A stretch of 64,000 bases of DNA from Glycocaulis profundi (GTDB lineage Bacteria > Pseudomonadota > Alphaproteobacteria > Caulobacterales > Maricaulaceae), in NCBI GenBank assembly GCA_007050995.1, contig VJOU01000005.1, positions 110,999 to 174,998 of the forward strand. Reading direction: 5' to 3'. The notes below the pieces were generated by a model that made no database searches, had not been told where the DNA came from, and worked only from the letters and a program-made list of their open reading frames with translations. A program made the position numbers and the translations under genes. Positions 44,593 to 55,965 of the stretch are shown in pieces; position 1 is the first letter of the stretch, and every line of letters starts with the position of its first letter.

Positions 44593-45643
44593 GAGCGCTC
44601 TCCCGCAATTGATCGATCCGCCGCTGCAGAATGGCAATCGCCCGTCCGACCGGGACCGTTCCGGCAGCATCCAAGTCGTCTGCAGCGAAACGTTCGATCA
44701 GAGCAGGGATCGCGATGCAGGACGCTGCCCTCCCCCCTCCCCGTCCGGCGATCCCCATCGCGCGCAACCGCTGGCGGACCGCAAGCGGGGAGGCGCCCTG
44801 CAGCTCCCGGAGCACCCTGCGCCTGAGCAGGCGCTCCTCGATGGCCGCGGGGCATTCAACCAGCAGAGGTTCGCCGCGCTCCTCCGCTGTCACCCAGCCT
44901 CTCAGACAGTCCGCCATTCCGCCGCGGGCGCGCCCGCGCGTGCGCGCTGAAACGGTCACGGCAACGTCCGGCGCATGGCGCAGGCGGAAACCGGCGCTTC
45001 TGACCTTGGCCACGAACGCGACATCCTCGCGCAAGGCAAGCGGGTCGAGCCCCCCCACGGCCCGGTAGACGTCCGCGCGCACCGCTAGGCTCGCCCCGGT
45101 ATGATCGTGGTGCCTCGGCCAAGGATCCCAAGGGAGGGGGTCGAGCAGCGCAGCCAGCTCGTCCCGCAGCGCGGCGTATCGGGCATAGGCGCGGGCGCGC
45201 GCCTGAAAGGCCTGGCCGAGCCGGTCTTCCTCCCGTGGATCGGCCATGATGCGTCCGCCCACGATGTCCGCACCTTCATGGATCGCGCGAAGATTGCTCT
45301 CCACCCAGTCGTCGGCAGGCTCGGCGTCCGCGTCGGTCGTCAGCATCACGTCGCAGGAGGGTTCTCGCGCAGCCCTCTCCGTAGCGAGCCGACGCGCCGA
45401 GCCCGCATGGGCGCGTGGCGTCGCGAACCGCGCCTCCACGATGATCAGGCGGAGAGCATCGCCCGCCTGCTTCACCGCCTCCCGCGCGACAGCGCGCGAC
45501 CGGTCCGTGGTGTTGTTGAGGGCGAGGATCACGGGCAATGGCGCACTCAGACAGGCAAGAACGGTCTGCCGGGACAGCGCGGAAATGAGCCGGGGGAGGC
45601 GCGCCTCTTCATTGCGAGCCGGAACGGCGATGACGGGCCGCAC
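44582..45643 (-). CDS. Family 2 glycosyltransferase
   Basis: 353 residues from the GTG at 45643, where homology begins (VRPVIAVPARNEEARL). TTDADAEPADDW carries the D-x-D-type motif of GT-A enzymes, followed by GGRIMADPREED and GASLAVRADVYRAVGGL. The longer frame upstream to 46027 is not coding in style. It starts the minus-strand operon of four genes and overlaps the next start by 11 bases. Donor and acceptor unknown. Confidence 0.8.
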   Translation of the reverse strand: MRPVIAVPARNEEARLPRLISALSRQTVLACLSAPLPVILALNNTTDRSRAVAREAVKQAGDALRLIIVEARFATPRAHAGSARRLATERAAREPSCDVMLTTDADAEPADDWVESNLRAIHEGADIVGGRIMADPREEDRLGQAFQARARAYARYAALRDELAALLDPLPWDPWPRHHDHTGASLAVRADVYRAVGGLDPLALREDVAFVAKVRSAGFRLRHAPDVAVTVSARTRGRARGGMADCLRGWVTAEERGEPLLVECPAAIEERLLRRRVLRELQGASPLAVRQRLRAMGIAGRGGGRAASCIAIPALIERFAADDLDAAGTVPVGRAIAILQRRIDQLRESAHAA

Positions 45644-45923
45644 GCGTCGCGACCCTATCGCTCGGTCCGAGGGGCGTGTGTCCCTGGGTCGCGAGGCATG
45701 TTCATCGACCCGATGATGGCAGCCGCGGCTGTCACCGGTGAAGCGGGAGCCGGCGAAGTCGGTCGGGAGGAGGGTGTCGCACGCGCCATGTCGGTCTCCT
45801 TGAGAGGCAGCGACGACAAGACGAAGCTCGCCAGAATGTTCCCGAGTCTGGTGGCGGTCGAACTGCTCCGCCCACAAGGAGGCTGAATCGGGCGCTTGGA
45901 GCGGAACTCCGCCGGAGGAGGAT

Positions 45924-48900
45924 TTATCTGAAATCCCGGCTGCCCGGCATCCCGGCGGCTGCCAGCCGGGCCTGACGCTCCGCGGCGCGGATCGCTCGGA
46001 TGTCCTCCTGCGGTCGGGCGACCTCATCGGCGCGTGACAAGGCTATGCTGACGGGGGCGTCCGACAGGCTGGCGATCAGGTCCGTGCGGTCTTCGAGGCT
46101 GGAGGCGATCACGTGAATGACGCCCTCGGCCTTCTGCACCCGTCCGCGCACCGCCATCAGCTTCGCGCCCAGCACGGTTTTGCGGAAGCGCTCGAACACC
46201 TTGGGCCAGATGATCACATTGAACGCGCCAGTCTCGTCTTCGAGCGTGGCGAAGATGACGCCGCTGGCCGTGCCCGGTCTCTGGCGGATCAGCACCAGCC
46301 CGGCCATCGCCACCCAGCCACCGTCGCCGATGGCGGGCAGGTCGCCCGCGCGGACATGGCCGGTTTCGGCGAGCGCTTCGCGGAAGAAGCTCAACGGATG
46401 AGCGCGCAACGACAGGCCCAGCCGCGCGTAATCGGCGGCCACCTCTTCGCCCATACTTCGCTCGGGCAAGGGGATGGCCGCTTCGTCGCGCCCCTCCCCC
46501 GCGGCCTCGAAGAGCGGCAGGGGCGGGCCTTCCAGCGCGCGGGCCGCCCATCCCGCCTCCCGCCGTGTGGCCTCGATGCAGCCGAAGGCGTCCGCATCCG
46601 CGAGCCTGTCCAGATCGGCCCGATGCAGCCGCGCGCGCCGGGCCAGGTCTTCGACCGATCTGAAGGGGCCGTCTTTCTGCCGGGCCGCCACCAGACGGGC
46701 GGCGGCGGCCTCGGCCATGCCCTTGACCTGACGCAGACCCAGCCGCACGCCGAACCGCCCGCCCCCTTCGGGCGTGAGCGGCCGCGCGCCGGCATGAGGT
46801 TCCAGCCCGCTTTCCCACTCCGAGGCGTTCACGTCAGGCGGCAGGACCCTGACCCCGTGCTCGCGGGCGTCCCGGACCAGCTGGGCGGGCGCGTAAAACC
46901 CCATCGGCTGAGCGTTCAGGAGGGCGGCGAGGAAGACGTCGGGATAATGGCGCTTGAGCCAGGCGGAGGCGTACACGATGTGCGCGAAGCTGGCCGCGTG
47001 GCTTTCGGGGAAGCCGTACTCGCCGAACCCCTCGAGCTGGCGGAAGCAGCGTTCGGCGAAATCGGGCGCATAGCCGTTCGCGATCATGCCCGAGACCAGC
47101 TTTTCGCCCATCTCCCGGATCGTCCCGGAGCGGCGGAAGGCGGCCATGGACCGCCGCAGCCTGTCGGCTTCGTCCGGGGTGAAGCCCGCCGCCACGATGG
47201 CGATCTTCATCGCCTGCTCCTGGAAGAGCGGCACGCCGAGGGTCTTTTCGAGCACCGCCTTGAGCTCGGGCGACGGATAATCGACCGCCTCATCTCCCGA
47301 ACGGCGTTTCAGATAGGGGTGGACCATGTCCCCCTGGATCGGACCGGGCCGGACGATGGCGACCTCGATGACCAGATCATACCAGTTGCGGGGCTTCAGG
47401 CGGGGCAGCATGGTCATCTGCGCCCGGCTTTCGATCTGGAACACGCCGATCGTGTCGGCCCGGCAGATCATGTCGTAGACGCCCGGGTCCTCCTTGGGGA
47501 TGTGCGCGTATTCGACCGGGCGCGCATAGTCCCGGGCGAGGAAGGCCAGAGCGCGCGAAACCGCCGACAGCATGCCCACGCCCAGAACATCGACCTTCAT
47601 GATGCCCAGGGCGTCGATATCGTCCTTGTCCCACTCGATCATCGTCCGGCCGGCCATGGCGGCATTGCCCACCGGCACGATCTCGTCGAGCCGCTCGCCG
47701 GTCATCACGAAGCCCCCCGGATGCTGGGACAGGTGCCGCGGAAACCCCAGCAGCGCCTTGGCGTGAGCCATGGTCATGGCGATGGCCGGGTCGCCGGGGT
47801 CCACCCCGGTCTCGGTCAGGATGCGCTTTTCCTCCAGCGCGTCCCGCGACCAGCCCCATATGGCCTTGGACAGCGCCGATATGAGATCCGCAGACAGACC
47901 GAACACCTTGGCGGTCTCGCGCAGCGCCCCGCGGGGCCGGTAACAGCTCACCGTGGCGGTCATCGCCGCGCGTCGGCGGCCATAGCGCTCATAGACGTGC
48001 TGGATCACCTCCTCGCGCCGGTCATGCTCGAAATCGATGTCGATGTCGGGCGGCTCGCCGCGGGCGCTGGAGATGAAACGCTCGAACAGCAGATCGACCT
48101 GTTCAGGGTCGACCGCGGTCACCCCGATGGCGAAGCAGACCGCGGAGTTGGCCGCCGACCCCCGGCCCTGGCACAGAATGCCCTGAGAGCGGGCGAAGGC
48201 GACCAGATCGTGGACGGTGAGAAAATAAGGCGCGGCCTTCATCTGCTCGATCAGGCCCAGCTCACGCTCGGTCTGCGCGCGCACCTTCTCCGGCGCGCCC
48301 TCAGGGTAGCGCCGGGCCAGCCCCTCCCCGGTCAGACGGCGCAGACGGACAATAGCGGTTTCTCCGTCTGACACCTCTTCGGGATAGGGGCAGCTGAGAT
48401 CGTCCAGCCGAAAGGCGAGCCGCGCGGCGATCTCAGCCGTCCGGTCGACCGCATCCTCGTACCCGGCGAACAGCCGCCGCATCTCCGCCTCAGGCTTCAG
48501 ATGCCGCTCGGCATTGGCTTCCAGAAGGAAGCCCGCCTGATCGATCCGTTTGTGCTCGCGGATGCAGGTCAGAACGTCCTGCAGCGAGCGCCGGACCGGA
48601 TGGTGATAGAGCGCGTCGGCGGTGGCGACGGTCGCGATGCCCATCTCTCCGGCGAGCGCGGACAGCAGGTGCAGGCGCGCGCCGTCCTCGCCGTCGAACC
48701 GGCGCGTGAGGGCCAGAAAAGTCTCCGCCGCGCACCGTGTCAGAGGCGCCGCCCGCTGCGTCCAGCCCGCATCCGCGTGGGGCGGCGGCAGAAGGATGAA
48801 GACCTGCCCCTGCCCCGCCTGCGCGATGGCGTCCAACGTGATGCGGCATTCGCCTTTGGAACTGGACAGCTTGGCGTCCGACAGCAGGCGCGCCAGCCGG

Positions 48901-49157
48901 GCGTAGGCGGCGCGGTCCGTGGGCAGGGCCGCCGCCTCGATCCCGCATTCAGAGACCAGCCGCACGCCGGGCAGCAGGCGCACGCCCGCCTCCCGGGCGG
49001 CCAGATGCGCGCGGACGATCCCGGCGAAGGAATTGCGGTCGCACATGCCCAGGGCGGGCAGGCCCAGATCGGCCGCCTGCCCGATCATTTCATGAGGATG
49101 GGACGCTCCCTGAAGAAAGGAGAAATTGGTCGCCGCGACCAGCTCGACGAAGGCCAT
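45924..49157 (-). CDS. dnaE2: Error-prone DNA polymerase, DnaE2/ImuC
   Basis: 1077 residues, the normal DnaE2 length. The N-terminal PHP domain begins FVELVAATNFSFLQGASHPHE. The catalytic Asp motif is PDIDIDFEHDRREEVIQHVYE. Helix-hairpin-helix (LGLRQVKGMAEAAAARLV) and OB-fold regions follow. It carries out SOS translesion synthesis with ImuA and ImuB. Its start shares one base with the imuB stop, so the three form one operon. Confidence 0.95.
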   Translation of the reverse strand: MAFVELVAATNFSFLQGASHPHEMIGQAADLGLPALGMCDRNSFAGIVRAHLAAREAGVRLLPGVRLVSECGIEAAALPTDRAAYARLARLLSDAKLSSSKGECRITLDAIAQAGQGQVFILLPPPHADAGWTQRAAPLTRCAAETFLALTRRFDGEDGARLHLLSALAGEMGIATVATADALYHHPVRRSLQDVLTCIREHKRIDQAGFLLEANAERHLKPEAEMRRLFAGYEDAVDRTAEIAARLAFRLDDLSCPYPEEVSDGETAIVRLRRLTGEGLARRYPEGAPEKVRAQTERELGLIEQMKAAPYFLTVHDLVAFARSQGILCQGRGSAANSAVCFAIGVTAVDPEQVDLLFERFISSARGEPPDIDIDFEHDRREEVIQHVYERYGRRRAAMTATVSCYRPRGALRETAKVFGLSADLISALSKAIWGWSRDALEEKRILTETGVDPGDPAIAMTMAHAKALLGFPRHLSQHPGGFVMTGERLDEIVPVGNAAMAGRTMIEWDKDDIDALGIMKVDVLGVGMLSAVSRALAFLARDYARPVEYAHIPKEDPGVYDMICRADTIGVFQIESRAQMTMLPRLKPRNWYDLVIEVAIVRPGPIQGDMVHPYLKRRSGDEAVDYPSPELKAVLEKTLGVPLFQEQAMKIAIVAAGFTPDEADRLRRSMAAFRRSGTIREMGEKLVSGMIANGYAPDFAERCFRQLEGFGEYGFPESHAASFAHIVYASAWLKRHYPDVFLAALLNAQPMGFYAPAQLVRDAREHGVRVLPPDVNASEWESGLEPHAGARPLTPEGGGRFGVRLGLRQVKGMAEAAAARLVAARQKDGPFRSVEDLARRARLHRADLDRLADADAFGCIEATRREAGWAARALEGPPLPLFEAAGEGRDEAAIPLPERSMGEEVAADYARLGLSLRAHPLSFFREALAETGHVRAGDLPAIGDGGWVAMAGLVLIRQRPGTASGVIFATLEDETGAFNVIIWPKVFERFRKTVLGAKLMAVRGRVQKAEGVIHVIASSLEDRTDLIASLSDAPVSIALSRADEVARPQEDIRAIRAAERQARLAAAGMPGSRDFR

Positions 49158-50677
49158 CAGCCCGCCCCGTGCACGAACCAGCGCGGAGCGCCCCGCTCCT
49201 GGCCATAAAGCCCCTCGCGATAGAGCCAGAACCGGCGGCCCTCCTCGGTCTCCACCGAGAAATAATCCCGCGTCCGGGCGGACGCGCCCTCTCCGGTTTC
49301 ACGCCACCATTCGGGCGCGATGCGTTCAGGCCCGTCGGCGAGCCGCACCCGATGACGCACCCGCCGCCAGGTGAAGCTGCGCGGCGGACCGTCGGGAATC
49401 TCGGCAACCGCTTCGGCCGGTTCAGGCCGGGCGAGCAGCAGCAGCGGCCGCGAGCGAAGCGAAGGCCGGAAATCCGAAGGCCCCGGACGCCAGCCCGCCG
49501 CCCGCTCCGGGATGTGACTCTGCCGGCTGGCGGCCTGCTTCACCGCCCCAGCCCCCAGCCGCGCGGCGAGCCGGTCCGACAGGCGCGCGATCTCAGCCGA
49601 CCGGTCGGCGCCGCCATCCAGTCTCGCCTGACAGGCCGCGACAGGCTCCACGGTCAAGGCGGCGCATTCGACCAGATCGATCCCGAAGCCGATGTCCAGC
49701 TCGCAGCGCGCCATCCGCTCGGCCATCACCCGGCCCATGTGGGCAGGATCGCGCGAGGGCGTGGACAAGCCGAAATCGATGTCGAACACCCGCCCGTCCA
49801 CCCGCCACAGGGACAGCCGGGCGTGGGCCGCGCCGGAAGCCTCCTCTTCCAGCAGGTCGCACAGTTCACCCAGCGCCTGATCCGCGGCGCGGAGGATCGC
49901 ATCGCGGGTCATGAGCGGCTCGAACACGCGCACGCGGGTCCGGAACACGGTGTGTTCAGACAGCGGACCGAGGCTTTCGCGCTCCCGCCCTGAAGCCTGA
50001 TCGAGACGACGCAGCAGCTCCGGCCCGAAGCGGCGGGCCAGCGCTCCGCGCGGCAATGCCGCCAGATCGCCTGCGGTCTTCAGACCGAACCGGTGAAGAG
50101 CGGCGGCGGTCTGTCCGATCCTGAGCCCCTCGACGGGCATGTCAGCCAGCGGCCCTGTGTCAGCGGCTATGAACCATCCGTGCGGCTGGAACGGGGCGGC
50201 GTGGCGAGCAAGCGCCCAGGCCAGGCCGAGGGTCGGCGCCGCGGCGGCGAAGGCGGTCAGGCCCAGCGCGTCCAGCCGCCCGCGGATGTCTGACAGCATG
50301 GCCGCCTCCCCGCCGAACAGATGCGCGCAGCCGGTGATGTCGATCAGAACGCCGTCCTGGCCCGCTTCGGCCGGATCTGGCGCGGTCCAGGGCGACCAGC
50401 GGCCGCACCAGCGCGCCAGCGCCTCCAGCGCGCGCCGGTCGGCGGTCTCGTCCCATCGCGCGCAGACGAGCGCGGGCTCCAGCGCGCGGGCGTCCGACAG
50501 CGACTGTCCTGGATGAAGCCCCAGATCAAGCGCGGCCCGATCGAGCGCGCGCAGGCGCTCGCCGCCCGGCCCGCTGGCATGCAGGGCGAACGGTTTATCC
50601 GGCGATGCGGGCCGGACCTTCAGACCGGGCCTCTGAGTGGGCCAGAAGGGCAGGCTCAGCGACACGAAACGCGCCAT
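49157..50677 (-). CDS. imuB: ImuB, Y-family polymerase-like SOS protein
   Basis: 506 residues. The start MARFVSLSLPFWPTQR is the conserved ImuB N-terminus. The palm-like region reads DGVLIDITGCAHLFGGE, and GLRIGQTAAALHRFGLKTAGDLAAL is the helix-hairpin-helix. ImuB is a catalytically inactive Y-family homologue that tethers DnaE2 and ImuA to the clamp. It overlaps imuA by 83 bases; the conserved N-terminus shows the overlap is real. Confidence 0.94.
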   Translation of the reverse strand: MARFVSLSLPFWPTQRPGLKVRPASPDKPFALHASGPGGERLRALDRAALDLGLHPGQSLSDARALEPALVCARWDETADRRALEALARWCGRWSPWTAPDPAEAGQDGVLIDITGCAHLFGGEAAMLSDIRGRLDALGLTAFAAAAPTLGLAWALARHAAPFQPHGWFIAADTGPLADMPVEGLRIGQTAAALHRFGLKTAGDLAALPRGALARRFGPELLRRLDQASGRERESLGPLSEHTVFRTRVRVFEPLMTRDAILRAADQALGELCDLLEEEASGAAHARLSLWRVDGRVFDIDFGLSTPSRDPAHMGRVMAERMARCELDIGFGIDLVECAALTVEPVAACQARLDGGADRSAEIARLSDRLAARLGAGAVKQAASRQSHIPERAAGWRPGPSDFRPSLRSRPLLLLARPEPAEAVAEIPDGPPRSFTWRRVRHRVRLADGPERIAPEWWRETGEGASARTRDYFSVETEEGRRFWLYREGLYGQERGAPRWFVHGAG

Positions 50678-51332
50678 TTCTCCATTCCAGTTCGAGAAGG
50701 GCCGGGGCCGCGCCCCTTGCCCTGACGAGCTCCGCGCGCAGACGCGGCGCCGCGAGCCCTTTCAGTCCGCCCGCCCCGCGCCATGGCGCGGGGACGCCGG
50801 GCACCGCCGAGATCCGCCAGCGGCAGACCGCCGCGGTGGGGGCATGGGCGTCACGCGGGCGCAGCGCCAGAACGCGGCGGCCTTGAGATTGCGCGGCCAG
50901 CAGAAGGCGACGCGACGCGACCAGGCCATAAGCGCCGATCCCCGCGGTTTCCAGCAGGACGTCCGCACCGGCCCGGACAGCCTCCTCGGCGGCCCAAAGC
51001 CGGTCGTTGGCTTCACGCGTTTCGGCGAGCAGGACCTGGTCCGGATCCAGTCCCAAGAGGGCCATGCCCTCCGGACAGGGCCGTCCGAAATCCGATCCCG
51101 CCCCCCGCGCGCGCACCCACACGAGCCGCCCGTCACGGTCCCCAGACAAGGCCAGACCCAGCAGGAAGACGGTGGCGGCGCCGGTGTCGAGCGCCTGGCG
51201 GGGCGCGACTTCATGCACCCCGGGCAAAATCGCCGGAGCCGGAAGCGCGCCGTGCGGCTTCCTGACGGCCGACGGCGTTCTCCCGGCCCCCTCAAGGGCG
51301 GCGATACGGTCTCGGAGCGCGTCGAGCGTCAT
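50595..51332 (-). CDS. imuA: ImuA, SOS mutagenesis accessory protein (RecA-like fold)
   Basis: 245 residues. It starts MTLDALRDRIAALEGAGR, and DRDGRLVWVRARGAGSDFGRP, VLLAETREANDRLWAAEEAV and SRRLLLAAQSQGRRVLAL match the degraded RecA/SulA-like core of ImuA. First gene of the imuA-imuB-dnaE2 operon, with a perfect SOS box 26 bases before the start. Confidence 0.93.
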   Translation of the reverse strand: MTLDALRDRIAALEGAGRTPSAVRKPHGALPAPAILPGVHEVAPRQALDTGAATVFLLGLALSGDRDGRLVWVRARGAGSDFGRPCPEGMALLGLDPDQVLLAETREANDRLWAAEEAVRAGADVLLETAGIGAYGLVASRRLLLAAQSQGRRVLALRPRDAHAPTAAVCRWRISAVPGVPAPWRGAGGLKGLAAPRLRAELVRARGAAPALLELEWRNGAFRVAEPALLAHSEARSEGPARIAG

Positions 51333-51357
51333 AATTCAAGCCTGCACCTTCCAAAAT

Positions 51358-51372
51358 GTTCTTGATATGTTC
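51358..51372. promoter_or_regulatory. LexA (SOS) box upstream of imuA
   Basis: GTTCTTGATATGTTC is exactly GTTC-N7-GTTC, the alphaproteobacterial LexA site. It is 26 bases before the imuA start and should place the cassette under DNA-damage control. Confidence 0.9.
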
Positions 51373-51787
51373 ATTTTTGGGCATGTGAGAGTCAAGCTGT
51401 GATACGCACCCCCTCCTCCTGATCCGCCGCTGGCTCATTCAGCCGCCGGGCGGCACTATCATTGTGCCGCTCGTTCAGAGAGGGGCGGTGCGCCTGGCGC
51501 CCGCGATCATGCCTCGGACGATCCTTCTGGCGGGGGCGCTGCTGGGACGGCTCCGCGTCATCCTGGCCCGTGTCGATGGCGGTAGTCAGTCTGGTGCTCG
51601 TGAAGCCGCTCCATAGCCGGGAACACACGAAAATCCCCGGTCAGCGCGTTGGCGGGAAGACATTCGAAAGCCCAGAGGCGCCAGCTTCGCATTGAGATTT
51701 GAGGTGCGGCCCGCGGCGACAGGGGTTGGCCTTGCGCTCAACTCCGCACTCCTGCCGACAATGTCAAAGAACCCCAAGCGCTCTTGG
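51373..51787. other. Gap without a convincing gene
   Basis: About 415 bases between the imuA promoter and the terminator of the PRC-barrel gene. Short frames on both strands are open only because the DNA is GC-rich, and none shows a family motif. Confidence 0.4.
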
Positions 51788-51821
51788 ACAAAAAAGCACC
51801 CGGGCCAAAGGCCCGGGTGCT
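51788..51821 (-). terminator. Rho-independent terminator of the PRC-barrel gene
   Basis: On the minus strand AGCACCCGGGCC, a TTT loop and GGCCCGGGTGCT form a perfect 12-bp hairpin (51795-51821), followed by TTTTTT. It lies about 25 bases after the PRC-barrel stop. Confidence 0.9.
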
Positions 51822-51845
51822 ACGGCTCGACCATTTGGTGGACGA

Positions 51846-53336
51846 CTACCAGTCCGCGCCATCGCGGCGGTCTCGGTCGCCGCGGTCGTGATGCTCAGGC
51901 AGGTCGCGGAACGCGTCAGCGTCGATGTCGAGCACCAGACGGGCGTCACCATCGACCATCTCGAGTTCGGCCTGATCCGGCTCGATCTCGACCTCGCGCG
52001 TGCCGATGCCGAGGAAGCCGCCGGTTTCAACGATGACAGCGTCGAGCTCGGGCTCGGCCTCGGTCATCGCGACCGTGTCTCCACCATCGTCATAGGCGGT
52101 GTCGCTGAGCGAGCGCACCTTGTCGACCGAACCTACGCGCTCGCCGTCCGAGGTGTAGACCGGCGTGCCCACCCAATGATGACCATCGGTGTAGACATCG
52201 CCATGGACCTCACCGCTGGCATCCGCGCGCGCATCCCGGTCGGCATCCAGTCCGTTGCGCTCGGTGGTCTGCGGCCGGGGTTGATTGCTGGCGCCAGGAT
52301 GGGAGGTTCCGGCGTCACCGGCGTCGGTCGGAGGCGTGGCGGCAGGACGATCCGCCTGGATGCCGGCATCGCGGCCGCGGGTGCCCGCCACGCCGTCATC
52401 CGGGCTATTCCCGTCGAAGAGGTCGCCGTCGCGGTCATGTTCGGGCTGACGTTCAAACTCGTCATGGGACATGTCCAGAACGATGCGTTCATCACCGTCC
52501 ACCGAGGTGCGTTCCGCCTGTCCCGGTTCGATGTGGACTTCCCGCGTGCCGATGCCCAGGAAGCCGCCGGTTTCGATCACCAGGCCCTGCGCGTCCAGAT
52601 CGGCGGTGGCGTCCGCATCGAGTTCGGAATGAGCGTCCGGTCCGGCGCCGCCCCGGACCCGTTCCACCGAGCCGACCCGTTCGCCGTCACTGGTGTAGAC
52701 CGGGGTGCCTTCCAGGGGATGGCCGTCATCGAACCAGTCGAACATGCCGTCATCACGCTGGTGGTCGGCACGATCGGTTCGCTGCTGACCCATCTCATCC
52801 GCGGCCCGCCGGTCATCGCCAGGCTGACCGGTTCTGTCGCGCGCGCGATCGTCGCCGGCGCCGTTCCCGTTGAAGAGGTCGCCGTCGCGATCATGCTCGG
52901 GCTGACGTTCGAACTCGTCATGGGACATGTCCAGAACGATGCGTTCATCGCCGTCCACCGAGGTGCGTTCCGCCTGTCCCGGTTCGATATGAACCTCCCG
53001 CGTGCCGATGCCCAGGAAGCCGCCGGTTTCGATCACCAGGCCCTGCGCGTCCAGATCGGCGGTGGCGTCCGCATCGAGTTCGGCATGAGCGTCCGGTCCG
53101 GCGCCGCCCCGGACCCGTTCCACCGAGCCGACCCGTTCACCGTCACTGGTGTAGACCGGGGTGCCTTCCAGGGGATGGCCGTCATCGAACCAGTCGAACA
53201 TGCCGTCATCGCGCTGCTGATCGGCGGCACCGGGCTGCTGGGCCGTCGGGTCGCCGGTCTGCTGCGCGGGATCCTGAGCCAGCGCGGGCGCTGCCAGAAG
53301 GGTCAGCGCGCTCGAGGCGATAAGCATCGTCTTCAT
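51846..53336 (-). CDS. Secreted protein with three PRC-barrel repeats
   Basis: 496 residues from the ATG at 53336 (MKTMLIASSALTLLAAPALAQ, signal peptide; AGGAG upstream). Three PRC-barrel modules start GTPVYTSDGERVGSV and contain GLVIETGGFLGIGTREVHIE (third copy: AVIVETGGFLGIGTREVEIE). The first two modules are almost identical and come from a 456-bp tandem duplication. Linkers are Asp/Arg/Gln/Pro-rich and probably disordered. Bacterial PRC-barrel proteins are often envelope or stress proteins; exact role unknown. A strong terminator follows. Confidence 0.85.
   Translation of the reverse strand: MKTMLIASSALTLLAAPALAQDPAQQTGDPTAQQPGAADQQRDDGMFDWFDDGHPLEGTPVYTSDGERVGSVERVRGGAGPDAHAELDADATADLDAQGLVIETGGFLGIGTREVHIEPGQAERTSVDGDERIVLDMSHDEFERQPEHDRDGDLFNGNGAGDDRARDRTGQPGDDRRAADEMGQQRTDRADHQRDDGMFDWFDDGHPLEGTPVYTSDGERVGSVERVRGGAGPDAHSELDADATADLDAQGLVIETGGFLGIGTREVHIEPGQAERTSVDGDERIVLDMSHDEFERQPEHDRDGDLFDGNSPDDGVAGTRGRDAGIQADRPAATPPTDAGDAGTSHPGASNQPRPQTTERNGLDADRDARADASGEVHGDVYTDGHHWVGTPVYTSDGERVGSVDKVRSLSDTAYDDGGDTVAMTEAEPELDAVIVETGGFLGIGTREVEIEPDQAELEMVDGDARLVLDIDADAFRDLPEHHDRGDRDRRDGADW
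52410..53221. repeat. 456-bp tandem duplication inside the PRC-barrel gene
   Basis: Bases 52416-52760 and 52872-53216 align with an offset of exactly 456 bases (152 codons). By eye I count 10 mismatches over about 345 aligned bases, so roughly 97% identity. The period is a multiple of three, so the reading frame is kept. It is a recent in-frame duplication of one PRC-barrel module plus linker. Confidence 0.9.
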
Positions 53337-53423
53337 TTCAAGCACTCCTGTTGCTGCTGGAGAGGGAGGCCAACAGCCTTTGTGGCGGAATGTTCCCCGC
53401 CCTTCAGCGAATTTCCGGATCGG

Positions 53424-53697
53424 CGGACTGCTGGCGACCATTCATTGGATGAGCGCAGCGTTCGCGGTGCCCTGGTATGTCGAGAATTTCGGTCGCTATG
53501 ACGACACCTATGGCTCGTTCGGGGCCGGCATCGGCTTCATGATGTGGCTGTGGATCTCGTCGATCATCGTGCTGCTGGGCACCCAGCTGAACGCCGAGAT
53601 CGAGCATCAGACCGCTCACGATTCAACGATCCCGCCCGACCGGCCTCTGGGCGAGCGCGGAGCGCGCATGGCGGAGACCGTGGGCCTCCGGACCTGA
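53424..53697 (+). pseudogene. BrkB/YihY (UPF0761) membrane protein, C-terminal remnant
   Basis: Translation from about 53449 reads MSAAFAVPWYVENFGRYDDT, YGSFGAGIGFMMWLWISSI and [18 protein letters not shown], the end of YihY/BrkB proteins (WYVxNFGxYxxTYGSLGAvIG ... LGAELNAELE). The ~200 N-terminal residues with the other membrane helices are missing; the sequence before it belongs to the upstream flank of the PRC-barrel gene. An open frame from 53380 exists but lacks the family's N-terminus. Probably dead. Confidence 0.8.
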
Positions 53698-53788
53698 ACC
53701 CGGGGCGGAACATCCAGACGGCGAACCTGTTCACGCGGCCTTCGGGCGCCGCGCGGCGCTCTCCAATCCTACTGACCAGGAGGGCGCG

Positions 53789-55897
<2,109 letters not shown>

Positions 55898-55965
55898 CAC
55901 CAGACGGGAACAAGACGCGGGTCCGCCGGTTCGCCGGTGGCCCGCAAACCCGACCGGAGGATTTC

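Noticed and set aside
46113..48371. 752-residue plus-strand open frame
   Set aside because: Antisense shadow of dnaE2, His/Gln/Arg-rich and without any motif.
51699..53501. 600-residue plus-strand open frame
   Set aside because: Antisense to the PRC-barrel gene; its apparent repeats are only the mirror of the 456-bp duplication.
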